Source: Methylobacterium sp. FF17
GTDB lineage: Bacteria > Pseudomonadota > Alphaproteobacteria > Rhizobiales > Beijerinckiaceae
Direction of reading: 5' to 3'
NCBI RefSeq assembly: GCF_025813715.1
Contig: NZ_CP107532.1
Location: 3,922,001 to 3,986,000 of the forward strand
DNA length: 64,000 bases
A program made the translations under genes and the position numbers. A model generated the notes under the pieces. It made no database searches and was not told the origin of the DNA. It saw only the letters and a program-made list of their open reading frames with translations. Positions 49,592 to 56,708 of this stretch are shown here, piece by piece. Position 1 is the first letter of the stretch; each line of letters starts with the position of its first letter.

Positions 49592-49957
49592 TCAGTCCCC
49601 GCTCCGGTCCTCCGATTCGGGAGACAGGGCGACACCGAGTTCGCTGGGGCTGCGCCAGGCCACATGGGCCCGCATCCGCTCGGTGCCGACGCACAGGATG
49701 AAGTCGTCCGGGATCCCGAGCACGCTCAGGACGCGCAGGCGGGCACCGCCCTCCGACCGGTCCACGAGGGTGCAGGCGATCGCTGCCCCGAAGGCGGGCC
49801 GGATCAGGGCGCTGCCCGAGGCGGCCTTGCGCGGACTGCCGCGCCTGTCCCGGGCCGTGCCGTCCTCCCCCGAGCGGGCCGAGATCTCGGACAGACAGCG
49901 CGCCGCCCAGTCCTGGGCCGGATCGGCATCGCCGAGCTGGAGCGGGCTAGGCGGCAT
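49592..49957 (-). CDS. Small PilZ-domain protein
   Basis: A 121-residue protein whose second half looks like a PilZ c-di-GMP receptor domain: Arg-rich RDRRGSPRKAASG, then the D-x-S-x-x-G motif in LVDRSEGGARLRV, a strand FILCVGTERMRAHV and the closing WRSPSELGVALS. The first 40 residues are not recognised. Its start overlaps the stop of the next upstream gene by 11 bases, so the two are translationally coupled. Confidence 0.75.
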   Translation of the reverse strand: MPPSPLQLGDADPAQDWAARCLSEISARSGEDGTARDRRGSPRKAASGSALIRPAFGAAIACTLVDRSEGGARLRVLSVLGIPDDFILCVGTERMRAHVAWRSPSELGVALSPESEDRSGD

Positions 49958-50249
49958 AGCCGTTCCTCAGGCCCAGCACCGGCAGCCCGTCGACGTGGTC
50001 GCAGTTGAACCAGGCATCGATCATCTCGTCGGTTCGCGCGATCGCCTTGCAGGGCAGCGCCGTATCGAACGAATAGGAGTAGAGGACGAAGTCCCCCGGC
50101 ACGGCGCCCGCATCGATCATGACCAGACGGGCACCCAGGTCGGTGGCCTCCTGAATCACGCAGCCCTTGTGCGTGTGTTCGTCGATCGCGATGAATCCGA
50201 AAACGTTCTGAGCATCGAGCTCGACAGCGTCCCATGCGCGGGCTGGCAT
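49947..50249 (-). CDS. Small PilZ-like protein lacking the RxxxR motif
   Basis: A 100-residue protein (MPARAWDAVELDAQ...) with the strand order of a PilZ domain: HKGCVIQEATDLGARLVMID, VPGDFVLYSYS, ALPCKAIART. The N-terminal RxxxR c-di-GMP motif is absent and D-x-S-x-x-G is degenerate (EATDLG), so it may not bind the nucleotide. It overlaps the following PilZ gene. I would place this as PilZ-like with caution. Confidence 0.65.
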   Translation of the reverse strand: MPARAWDAVELDAQNVFGFIAIDEHTHKGCVIQEATDLGARLVMIDAGAVPGDFVLYSYSFDTALPCKAIARTDEMIDAWFNCDHVDGLPVLGLRNGYAA

Positions 50250-50493
50250 TTCCGATCCCTCTCAGGACTTGGAGGCAGGGTCTATCATTTGAGAGACGAC
50301 CACAGCATTCACTGCCAAATCACGAATTTAATCAACCCAAATGCGAGTTTTTCCCCTCAAAAGACGCGATCGGAGGAGACTGGGGGCATCGGCGGGCTGG
50401 ACCACCGATCCCACGGACCCGGCCCGCTCCCCGCACCAAGATCGACTTGGCTCGACGACATCACTTTGGCCGGCTGGGAAACGGTCTAGGCGA

Positions 50494-50745
50494 TCAGGCC
50501 ACGAAGGTGATGCCGAGCTTGCGCCCCCGCCGCCACACCACGCGGCAGTGCCGGGGCCGGGCATAGGCGGTCATCGACAGGACGAACGCGTCCGGCACCC
50601 CGTCGGGAGTCTCGACCTCGATCTGTGCGCCTGTCTCGGACTGGTCCCAGACCAGGCAATCGATCTCGGCGGCGTTAACGCCGGGCGCGAGCGACCCGAT
50701 GCGGAACGCATCCGACCGCCGGGAACCGCGCCGATTCTCCTCCAC
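50494..50745 (-). CDS. Small single-domain PilZ protein
   Basis: An 83-residue protein that is almost only a PilZ domain: ENRRGSRRSDAFRIG supplies RxxxR, VWDQSETGAQIEV supplies D-x-S-x-x-G, and the closing strand pair is RHCRVVWRRGRKLGITFVA. A GTG start at 50745 is chosen because GAGAGG sits just upstream; an ATG at 50817 would add 24 Arg-rich residues. It lies 244 bases upstream of two other PilZ-type genes on the same strand. Confidence 0.75.
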   Translation of the reverse strand: MEENRRGSRRSDAFRIGSLAPGVNAAEIDCLVWDQSETGAQIEVETPDGVPDAFVLSMTAYARPRHCRVVWRRGRKLGITFVA

Positions 50746-51116
50746 GACACCTCTCCACGCCCGATGAACCCGCGTGTCCCTCGGGGAACGCGCGCTGCCC
50801 CGTCCTCCACGCAGCACCGAACGCCGGCGGAGGGAAGTTCCATGGGTCAGCCCTGAGCAGTTGACCGGCAGCCCGTTAACGATTTCCCGTCCCGATGAAC
50901 GAAATCCCGGCTCCGTGGTGCCGGAACGAGGGGAAACGGCACGTTTCGAAGCGGATCCGCAAGCCTCGGCCTACGGATGCGGTCATTACGCGGGACGCGT
51001 GGCCGGTCGAGCCTGGCGCAGCGTCTCGGACGGCGGGACACCGGTTCGTCGAAGGAATGCGCGTCGCCCCCGCAACCGAGCGTCGCCGATCCGGTGCAAT
51101 CAGGTCGGGGACGGCT
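50746..51116. other. Gap in the PilZ / small-protein cluster
   Basis: These 371 bases between two minus-strand small genes hold open frames on the plus strand, but none shows a domain or a convincing start. It may contain the promoter for the PilZ genes. Nothing can be assigned. Confidence 0.4.
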
Positions 51117-51320
51117 CTAGATTCGCAGGTCGACGATCCGGCTTTGCCCGGCGGGCGCTTCGGAGGCTTTGGTGTCGAGGCGCTCCGAGGAACGGGCGAC
51201 CTCCACGGAGACGGTCTGCGGCTCGACCTCGTGCCGGCGCGCCGCGTCGTTGCGGGCCTGATGCAGGATGTCGTTGGCGCGCAGGATGCCGACGCGGTTG
51301 AGTGAGACGGTCAGCGACAT
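51117..51320 (-). CDS. Small hypothetical protein next to a mini-flagellar gene
   Basis: A 67-residue frame (MSLTVSLNRVGILRANDILHQ, then charged residues RNDAARRHEVEPQTV) with AGAGGGGAG about eleven bases upstream of the start. It is hydrophilic and probably helical at the N-terminus. I do not recognise a family. It lies 75 bases after the FlgC-like small gene on the same strand, suggesting a joint transcript. Confidence 0.5.
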   Translation of the reverse strand: MSLTVSLNRVGILRANDILHQARNDAARRHEVEPQTVSVEVARSSERLDTKASEAPAGQSRIVDLRI

Positions 51321-51395
51321 GGTCGGCGATGCTCCCCTCTGTTGACGGGTCGCCGGCCCTCGATGCTGAGCCGGGGCGTACCCACACGGGTCGGA

Positions 51396-51629
51396 TCAGG
51401 CCAGGATGTCGAGCACCCGCCGCTCGCTCTCCAGGGTCGATTTCAGGATGGCCGTATTCATCCCGATATTGGCCTTTTCCTGCATCATCTGCACGGCGGT
51501 GGTCGACAGATCGACCTGCGTCGCGCTGGGCAGGCTCGTGCCGAGGGCGACAACGCCCTCGACCGCCGAGGCGTAACGCTGGCTCGCCGCCACGAGCCCC
51601 CCGCTGCTGGCCGCAATCGCGCCGATCAT
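51396..51629 (-). CDS. Miniature flagellar rod-like protein (FlgC/FlgB end pattern)
   Basis: A 77-residue protein that reads like the two ends of a flagellar rod protein joined together. The N-terminal part IAASSGGLVAASQRYASAVE resembles the first helix of rod proteins, and the C-terminal part VDLSTTAVQMMQEKANIGMN then LKSTLESERRVLDILA resembles the Flg_bbr_C helix. The whole middle domain is missing. A GGAG lies upstream of the ATG. No other flagellar gene is in the window. It heads a row of small minus-strand genes that includes three PilZ-type genes. Confidence 0.65.
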   Translation of the reverse strand: MIGAIAASSGGLVAASQRYASAVEGVVALGTSLPSATQVDLSTTAVQMMQEKANIGMNTAILKSTLESERRVLDILA

Positions 51630-51935
51630 CCTGCCAACTCCATCCTGCCGATGCTCAAGGCAAGCACATCACCTCTCAACCGAATCTTGTGCGATTGCGT
51701 GGCATTCGAGCGAACGCAGACGAAATCACCGATTTCGTGAGGCGACGATCTTCTGGGAGAGACGATCTTCTTGGAGGCGACGATCTTATTGGGGGAGACG
51801 ATCTTCTCGGGGGAGACGAGGCTGCAGAGCCTGTGCGCTCCCGCGCTTGACCCGCGCACGGGCGGGCACCACCTCGGCGCTCGGCGTCAGGGGCCGAACG
51901 CATCCCCGGGCCTCCTGCGCCCCACGGAGATTCCG
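51630..51935. other. Gap upstream of the mini-flagellar gene, with a tandem repeat
   Basis: These 306 bases separate the small minus-strand genes from the divergent glutathione transferase gene. They hold the tandem repeat at 51744-51820 and a minus-strand open frame of 77 codons that runs through the repeat; it has no recognised domain. Promoters for both directions should be here. Confidence 0.5.
51744..51820. repeat. Short tandem repeat, period 17-18 bases
   Basis: The core GACGATCTT recurs at 51744, 51761, 51779 and 51797, and GACGA again at 51815, with G-rich spacers between. The spacing is 17, 18, 18 and 18 bases. Read on the minus strand three units encode SPEKIV, SPNKIV and ASKKIV in one frame. 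Units are imperfect and too close together to be a CRISPR array. Confidence 0.85.
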
Positions 51936-52637
51936 ATGATCGATCTCTATTACTGGCCGACGCCGAACGGCCACAAGGTCACGATGTTCCTCGAGGAGGC
52001 GGGCCTCGACTACGCGATCAAGCCCGTGAACATCGGCAAGGGCGACCAGTTCAAGCCCGACTTCCTCGCGATCGCGCCGAACAACCGCATGCCGGCGATC
52101 GTCGACCACGCACCGGCCGGCGGCGCCCCGGTCTCGCTGTTCGAATCGGGCGCGATCCTGCTCTACCTCGCCGAGAAGACCGGACGCTTCATCGCCCCGG
52201 ACGTGGCCGGCCGCGCCGAGGTGCTGCAGTGGCTGTTCTGGCAGATGGGCGGGCTGGGGCCGATGCTCGGCCAGAACCACCACTTCACCCAGTACGCGCC
52301 GGAGACGGTCCCCTACGCCATCGACCGCTACGTCAAGGAGACGAACCGGCTCTACGGCGTCCTCGACCGGCGCCTCGCCGACCGGGCCTTCGTCGCGGGC
52401 GCCGATTACTCGATCGCCGACATGGCGTCGTATCCGTGGATCGTGCCCTACGAGAAGCAGGGCCAGACGCTGGAGGACTTCCCCAACCTCAAGCGCTGGT
52501 TCCACGCCATCGCGGAACGCCCGGCGACGAAGGCCGCCTATGCCCGCGCGCCGGAGATCAACCCGGATTACGGGCAGACCATGAGCGCGGAGGCCAAGAC
52601 GGTGATGTTCGGCCAGACCGCCGCGACGCGGGGCTGA
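51936..52637 (+). CDS. Glutathione S-transferase, YfcG/Nu-like
   Basis: A 233-residue protein. The thioredoxin-like N-terminal domain begins MIDLYYWPTPNGHKVTMFLE and includes NNRMPAIVDH and the glutathione-contact FESGAILLYLAEKTG. The helical domain follows with WQMGGLGPMLGQNHHF, which matches disulfide-reducing Ure2p/YfcG-type enzymes. A CGGAGA ribosome-binding site precedes the ATG at 51936. It ends six bases before the convergent metallo-beta-lactamase-fold gene. Confidence 0.93.
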   Translation: MIDLYYWPTPNGHKVTMFLEEAGLDYAIKPVNIGKGDQFKPDFLAIAPNNRMPAIVDHAPAGGAPVSLFESGAILLYLAEKTGRFIAPDVAGRAEVLQWLFWQMGGLGPMLGQNHHFTQYAPETVPYAIDRYVKETNRLYGVLDRRLADRAFVAGADYSIADMASYPWIVPYEKQGQTLEDFPNLKRWFHAIAERPATKAAYARAPEINPDYGQTMSAEAKTVMFGQTAATRG

Positions 52638-52643
52638 ACGCCC

Positions 52644-53513
52644 TCAGCGCCGCAGCGTGTCGAGCGGCACCGGGGCGGCGTGCGGGCGGGTCGCCAGCAT
52701 GCCGTCGATCAGCGCCAGCACCTCGGCCCGACCGCAATTGGCGGCCGGCTCGAAGGGCGTCCAGGTCTGCGTGAAGTCGAGCTGGGCGAAGACGTCGCGG
52801 TATCGGCGCAGCTCGTTGGTGGTCAGCGGCACGCCGCGCACGAAGGCCTTGTGCGCCGAGATGGTGCGGGCCCGGCGGACATCGTCCGGCTCGAGTTCGA
52901 ATTTCAGGGCGTCGCCGCAGAACAGGATCTTTCGCGCGCGATCGAACAGGATCGCGTGGCCGTCGAAGTGGCCGGCGGTGCGGTGCAGTTCGAGGCCGGG
53001 GAGGGGCTCCAAGAAGTCGTCGTAGGGCCAGGAGACCTGGAGCGCCGCGCTCCAGGTGAAGTCCGCCGCCGGCAGGCAGAGCTCCGGGTCGAAGCGGTCC
53101 TGAAGCTGCACCAGGGCGCCGTAGGCATGCGGATGCGAGGACGACAGCACCTGCATGCCGCCGAGCGACGCGATGTGCTGCAGCGCCGCCTCGCTGAAGA
53201 CCGGGCAGGCCTCGAAGCCCATGTTTCCGGCCGGCGTCTGGATCAGGTAGGCGCTCGGGCCGATCCCCGAGACGGGGTCGTTCCAGAACCGCCACACGCC
53301 GGGCTCCAGCTCCTCCCAGTGGCAGGGGAAGCGGGCCTGCGCCTCGCGCTCGCTCCAGAACTGCCAGCCCTTCTGCGGCACCACGTGGCGTGCATCGAGG
53401 CACATCGGGCAGGCGGCGGGCGCCTCGAAGTGGCGCTGCCAGAACCCGCAATTGTCGCAGGTATAGGCGGGCAGATCGAGGGCGCCGGCGAAGGGCAGGT
53501 ATCCGGGGGACAC
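52644..53513 (-). CDS. Metallo-beta-lactamase-fold protein with an N-terminal Cys4 zinc ribbon
   Basis: A 289-residue protein. The N-terminal CDNC and CPMC pairs (about residues 17-37) form a rubredoxin-like zinc ribbon. The MBL domain follows, with SSSHPHAYGAL in place of the usual HxHxDH motif, TAGHFDGHAILFD and LFCGDALKFE. Thus the first two metal histidines are kept but Asp-His is lost; one metal or no hydrolase activity may result. The start appears to be GTG at 53513 (VSPGYLPFAGALD). Substrate unknown. Confidence 0.82.
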   Translation of the reverse strand: MSPGYLPFAGALDLPAYTCDNCGFWQRHFEAPAACPMCLDARHVVPQKGWQFWSEREAQARFPCHWEELEPGVWRFWNDPVSGIGPSAYLIQTPAGNMGFEACPVFSEAALQHIASLGGMQVLSSSHPHAYGALVQLQDRFDPELCLPAADFTWSAALQVSWPYDDFLEPLPGLELHRTAGHFDGHAILFDRARKILFCGDALKFELEPDDVRRARTISAHKAFVRGVPLTTNELRRYRDVFAQLDFTQTWTPFEPAANCGRAEVLALIDGMLATRPHAAPVPLDTLRR

Positions 53514-53630
53514 GGGCGTTGCTCTCGTTGGCGGCGACGGCCGCGGGTAGCCTCGGGCTGAGGGGTGCGCATATAGGCGCGAGGCGGTGAGCGGCCATAC
53601 GGGCCCGCACCTGAACGCCAGCGGAGAATC

Positions 53631-54935
53631 ATGCCCGTCCCGAGCCTCGCCTTCGACCTCACCCGCCTCATCACCCGCCTGCGGCATCCGAGCCCGAGCG
53701 GTATCGACCGGGTCGACCTCGCCTATGCCCGGCACGTCCTGGCCCAGGAGGGCGCGCGTTTCGGCCTGGTCTCGACGCCGTTCGGGCCGCGCGTGCTGGC
53801 GCGGCCGGAGGCGCTCGCCATCGTCGAGGCCGTGGCGGCCGGCTGGGTCGAGGACCTCGATGCGGACCGGGACCCGGTCTATCGGTGCCTGGCCACGACC
53901 CTCGGGGCAGGCCCCGCCGCCGGCGCGGCATTCCCGGCGCCCCACCGGGACACCGGCTGGGCACGCCGGCGGATCCAGGCCCGGGTCACGGCCGGGACAC
54001 TGCGCGCGCGGGGCCCCGAGGCGCTTCCGCCCGGTACGCTCTACCTGCACACCTCCCACCTGCGCCTCGACAGGCCCGGGCGCTTCGACTGGCTCTACGA
54101 CCGGCCCGACATGCGCGCCGTCTTCTTCCTCCACGACCTCATTCCCATCGACTACCCGGAATATGGCCGCCCGGGCGAGGCGGGGCGGCACCGGACCCGG
54201 GTCGAGACCATCGCGCGCCACGCCGCGCACGTGCTGGTGAATTCGCGGGATGTCGGCGAACGCTTCCAGCGGCACTGCGCGGCGCGGGGTCTCGCGCCCC
54301 GCCCGGTGACGGTGGCGCATCTCGGCGTCGAACCGGTCTTCCGCCCGGCCGGCCAGGGACCTGCCTTCGTCCCCGCCCGGCCGACCTTCGTCGCCTGCGG
54401 CACGATCGAGCCGCGCAAGAACCACCTCGCGCTGCTCCACCTCTGGCGCGACCTCGCCGCGCGGCACGGGGCCGAGACGCCCCGCCTCGTCCTCGTGGGA
54501 CGACGGGGGTGGGAGGCCGAGAACATCATTGACCTGCTGGAGCGCTGCCCCGCCGTCATCGACCACGTCACCGAGGTCAGCGGATTGTCCAGCCACGGCC
54601 TCGCGGCGCTGCTGCGCTCGGCCACGGCCCTGCTGATGCCGTCCTTCGCGGAGGGATACGGGTTGCCCGTGGTGGAGGCCGCCGCCTGCGGACTGCCCGT
54701 GGTCGCGTCGGATCTGGCGGTCCACCGGGAGATCGGGGGCGCCTTCGCCCACGTCCTCGATCCCCTCGACGGGCCGGGCTGGCGCCGGGCGGTGGAGGAC
54801 CTGGCACGACCCGATTCCCCCTTCCGCCGGACCCTCGCCGGAAAGCTGGTCGACGCCGCCCTGCCGAGCTGGACGAATCACTTCGCCAGGGCGGACGATG
54901 CCCTCGCGCGGACGATTTGCGGTCCTGACGCCTGA
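53631..54935 (+). CDS. Family 4 glycosyltransferase
   Basis: A 434-residue GT-B enzyme. The N-terminal half includes HPSPSGIDRVDLAYARH and VFFLHDLIPIDYPEYGRPGE; the C-terminal donor-binding half has CGTIEPRKNHLALLHLW, LVLVGRRGWEAENIID, VSGLSSHGLAALL, and the E-x7-E region SFAEGYGLPVVEAAACGLPV. The type resembles mannosyl- or rhamnosyltransferases of surface polysaccharide, but no other polysaccharide gene is adjacent. Acceptor and donor are not known. Confidence 0.92.
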   Translation: MPVPSLAFDLTRLITRLRHPSPSGIDRVDLAYARHVLAQEGARFGLVSTPFGPRVLARPEALAIVEAVAAGWVEDLDADRDPVYRCLATTLGAGPAAGAAFPAPHRDTGWARRRIQARVTAGTLRARGPEALPPGTLYLHTSHLRLDRPGRFDWLYDRPDMRAVFFLHDLIPIDYPEYGRPGEAGRHRTRVETIARHAAHVLVNSRDVGERFQRHCAARGLAPRPVTVAHLGVEPVFRPAGQGPAFVPARPTFVACGTIEPRKNHLALLHLWRDLAARHGAETPRLVLVGRRGWEAENIIDLLERCPAVIDHVTEVSGLSSHGLAALLRSATALLMPSFAEGYGLPVVEAAACGLPVVASDLAVHREIGGAFAHVLDPLDGPGWRRAVEDLARPDSPFRRTLAGKLVDAALPSWTNHFARADDALARTICGPDA

Positions 54936-55002
54936 CGAATAAGAACAGACGTCAGTAGCGAAGCCGCCGTTCCGGTGGCCGGAAGCGAGCGGGATCGAGC
55001 GC

Positions 55003-55326
55003 ATGAAGGCTGTCGGCCTGGACCGGGATACGATCAAGGCGGGCCTCGCCGACCGTTCGATCCTGTTGATCGACGTGCGGGAGCCTCACGAATTCGCGGC
55101 CGGGCATATTCCCGGCTCGGTTCCGCACCCGCTCTCGACCTTCGATACTGCGGCGATCGCCGACCTCATCGCGCAGGACGGCCGCCGTCCGGTGTTCTCG
55201 TGCATGTCCGGCGTGCGCTCGGTTCATGCCCTGGCGGCCGCGCAGAATGCCGGACTGCCGCTCGAAGAGCATTACGTCGGCGGCTTCAAGGATTGGGCCG
55301 CATCCGGAGAGACGATCGACGTCTGA
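55003..55326 (+). CDS. Rhodanese-domain protein
   Basis: A 107-residue single-domain rhodanese. Marks are ILLIDVREPHEFAAGHIPGS and the catalytic loop FSCMSGVRS with C67. Its role could be sulfane-sulfur transfer; the partner is unknown. It ends 98 bases before the RND adaptor start, on the same strand, so joint transcription is possible. Confidence 0.92.
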   Translation: MKAVGLDRDTIKAGLADRSILLIDVREPHEFAAGHIPGSVPHPLSTFDTAAIADLIAQDGRRPVFSCMSGVRSVHALAAAQNAGLPLEEHYVGGFKDWAASGETIDV

Positions 55327-55424
55327 TGGCAATGCCCGCGAAGATCATGCCGAAGACCATGTGTGGCAGCGCACGACACGCCGCGAAGCGGACCTCTAGC
55401 TGGCGCATCGTAGGGAACAACAAT

Positions 55425-56567
55425 ATGCCCATGCGCTCGATCGTTCGTCTTCTTCCCGCCCTCGGCCTCGTCGCGGCGACCTGCGTCGGGCCTGTCGCCG
55501 CGCAGGCGCCCGGCGGCCCGCCGCCAAAGGTGACCACTGCCAAGCCGGTGGTCCGCGAGATCGTGGAGACCGACACCTACACGGGTCGCTTCGACCCGGT
55601 GGACATCGTCGACGTCCGGGCTCGCGTGACCGGCTACCTCGAGAAGGTGAACTTCACGGACGGCGCGACGGTGAAGAAGGGCGACCTGCTCTTCGTCATC
55701 GACCGGCGCCCCTACAAGGCGGCCCTCGACCAGGCCCAGGCGGCACTGGTCTCGGCCCGCGCGCGCCTGAACTTCTCGCAGACCGATCTCGACCGCGCCC
55801 AGACCCTGAGCAAGTCGGGCAACATCTCCGAGCAGGTCACCGACCAGCGCCGTCAGGCCTCTCAGACCGCGCAGGCCGACGTCGACAGCGCCGACGCGCA
55901 GCTGCGCCAGGCCCAGCTGAACTACGACTTCACCGAGGTGAAGGCGCCGATCTCCGGCCGCATCAGCCGGCGCCTCGTCACCGAGGGCAACATCGTCATC
56001 ACGGACCAGACCCAGCTCACGACGATCGTCTCCCTCGACCCGATCTATTTCGGGTTCACAGTCGATGAGCGCTCGTTCCTGAAGTACCAGGGCAGCCTCA
56101 ACATCGGCATGGGCCAGACCCAGAAGGGCAAGGGCGTGCCGATCCTCATCGCGCTCACCGGCGAGCCGAAGCCGACCCGCAAGGGCACCCTCGACTTCGT
56201 GGACAACCGCGTCGACAACGCCACCGGCACGGTGCTGCTGCGCGCCACCGTCGAGAACCCGGACGGCTTCATCAAGCCGGGCCTGTTCGGCATCGTGGCG
56301 CTGCCGGCCACCAAGCCCTACCCGGGCATCCTGCTGCCCGACGAGGCGGTCTCGGCCAACCAGGACAAGCGCATCGTCTACGTCGTCGGCGACGACGGCA
56401 CGGTGGCCCTGCGCGAGGTCAAGCTCGGGCCGAAGGTGGATGGCTACCGGGTGATCCGCGAGGGCCTCAAGGGCGACGAGAGCGTCGTGGTGAACGGCGT
56501 CACCCGCGTGCGCCCCGGCGCCAAGGTCACGGCGGAAGCCTCGACCCTGCCGCCCAGCAAGACCTGA
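55425..56567 (+). CDS. RND efflux periplasmic adaptor (AcrA/MexE family)
   Basis: A 380-residue membrane-fusion protein with a signal peptide ending near VAAQA (residue 26). It shows the lipoyl halves (VRARVTGYLEKVNFTDGATV with KKGDLLFVIDRRPYKAALDQ; FTEVKAPISGRISRRLVTEG), a helical hairpin between them, and the beta-barrel segment LDFVDNRVDNATGTVLLRA. No lipobox cysteine is convincing (the candidate has Thr before Cys). It is followed after 141 bases by its pump gene. Confidence 0.95.
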   Translation: MPMRSIVRLLPALGLVAATCVGPVAAQAPGGPPPKVTTAKPVVREIVETDTYTGRFDPVDIVDVRARVTGYLEKVNFTDGATVKKGDLLFVIDRRPYKAALDQAQAALVSARARLNFSQTDLDRAQTLSKSGNISEQVTDQRRQASQTAQADVDSADAQLRQAQLNYDFTEVKAPISGRISRRLVTEGNIVITDQTQLTTIVSLDPIYFGFTVDERSFLKYQGSLNIGMGQTQKGKGVPILIALTGEPKPTRKGTLDFVDNRVDNATGTVLLRATVENPDGFIKPGLFGIVALPATKPYPGILLPDEAVSANQDKRIVYVVGDDGTVALREVKLGPKVDGYRVIREGLKGDESVVVNGVTRVRPGAKVTAEASTLPPSKT

Positions 56568-56708
56568 TCCAGCAGGACCTGATCCGGACCTGACACGAGA
56601 GATCCCCGGCCGCTCGCGGGCGGGGGCAAGGCCACGAGACCGCGGACGAAGAAACGATGCCGCCTCGAGACCCGCGCGTGCGGGCCGATGCGGCGAGAGG
56701 TTCAAGCG

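Noticed and set aside
50895..51305. Plus-strand frame of 136 codons in the PilZ cluster
   Set aside because: Its second half is antisense to the 67-residue gene, it has no domain and no clear ribosome-binding site.
51744..51820. CRISPR array
   Set aside because: Units are only 17-18 bases apart with no room for spacers, and no cas gene is present.
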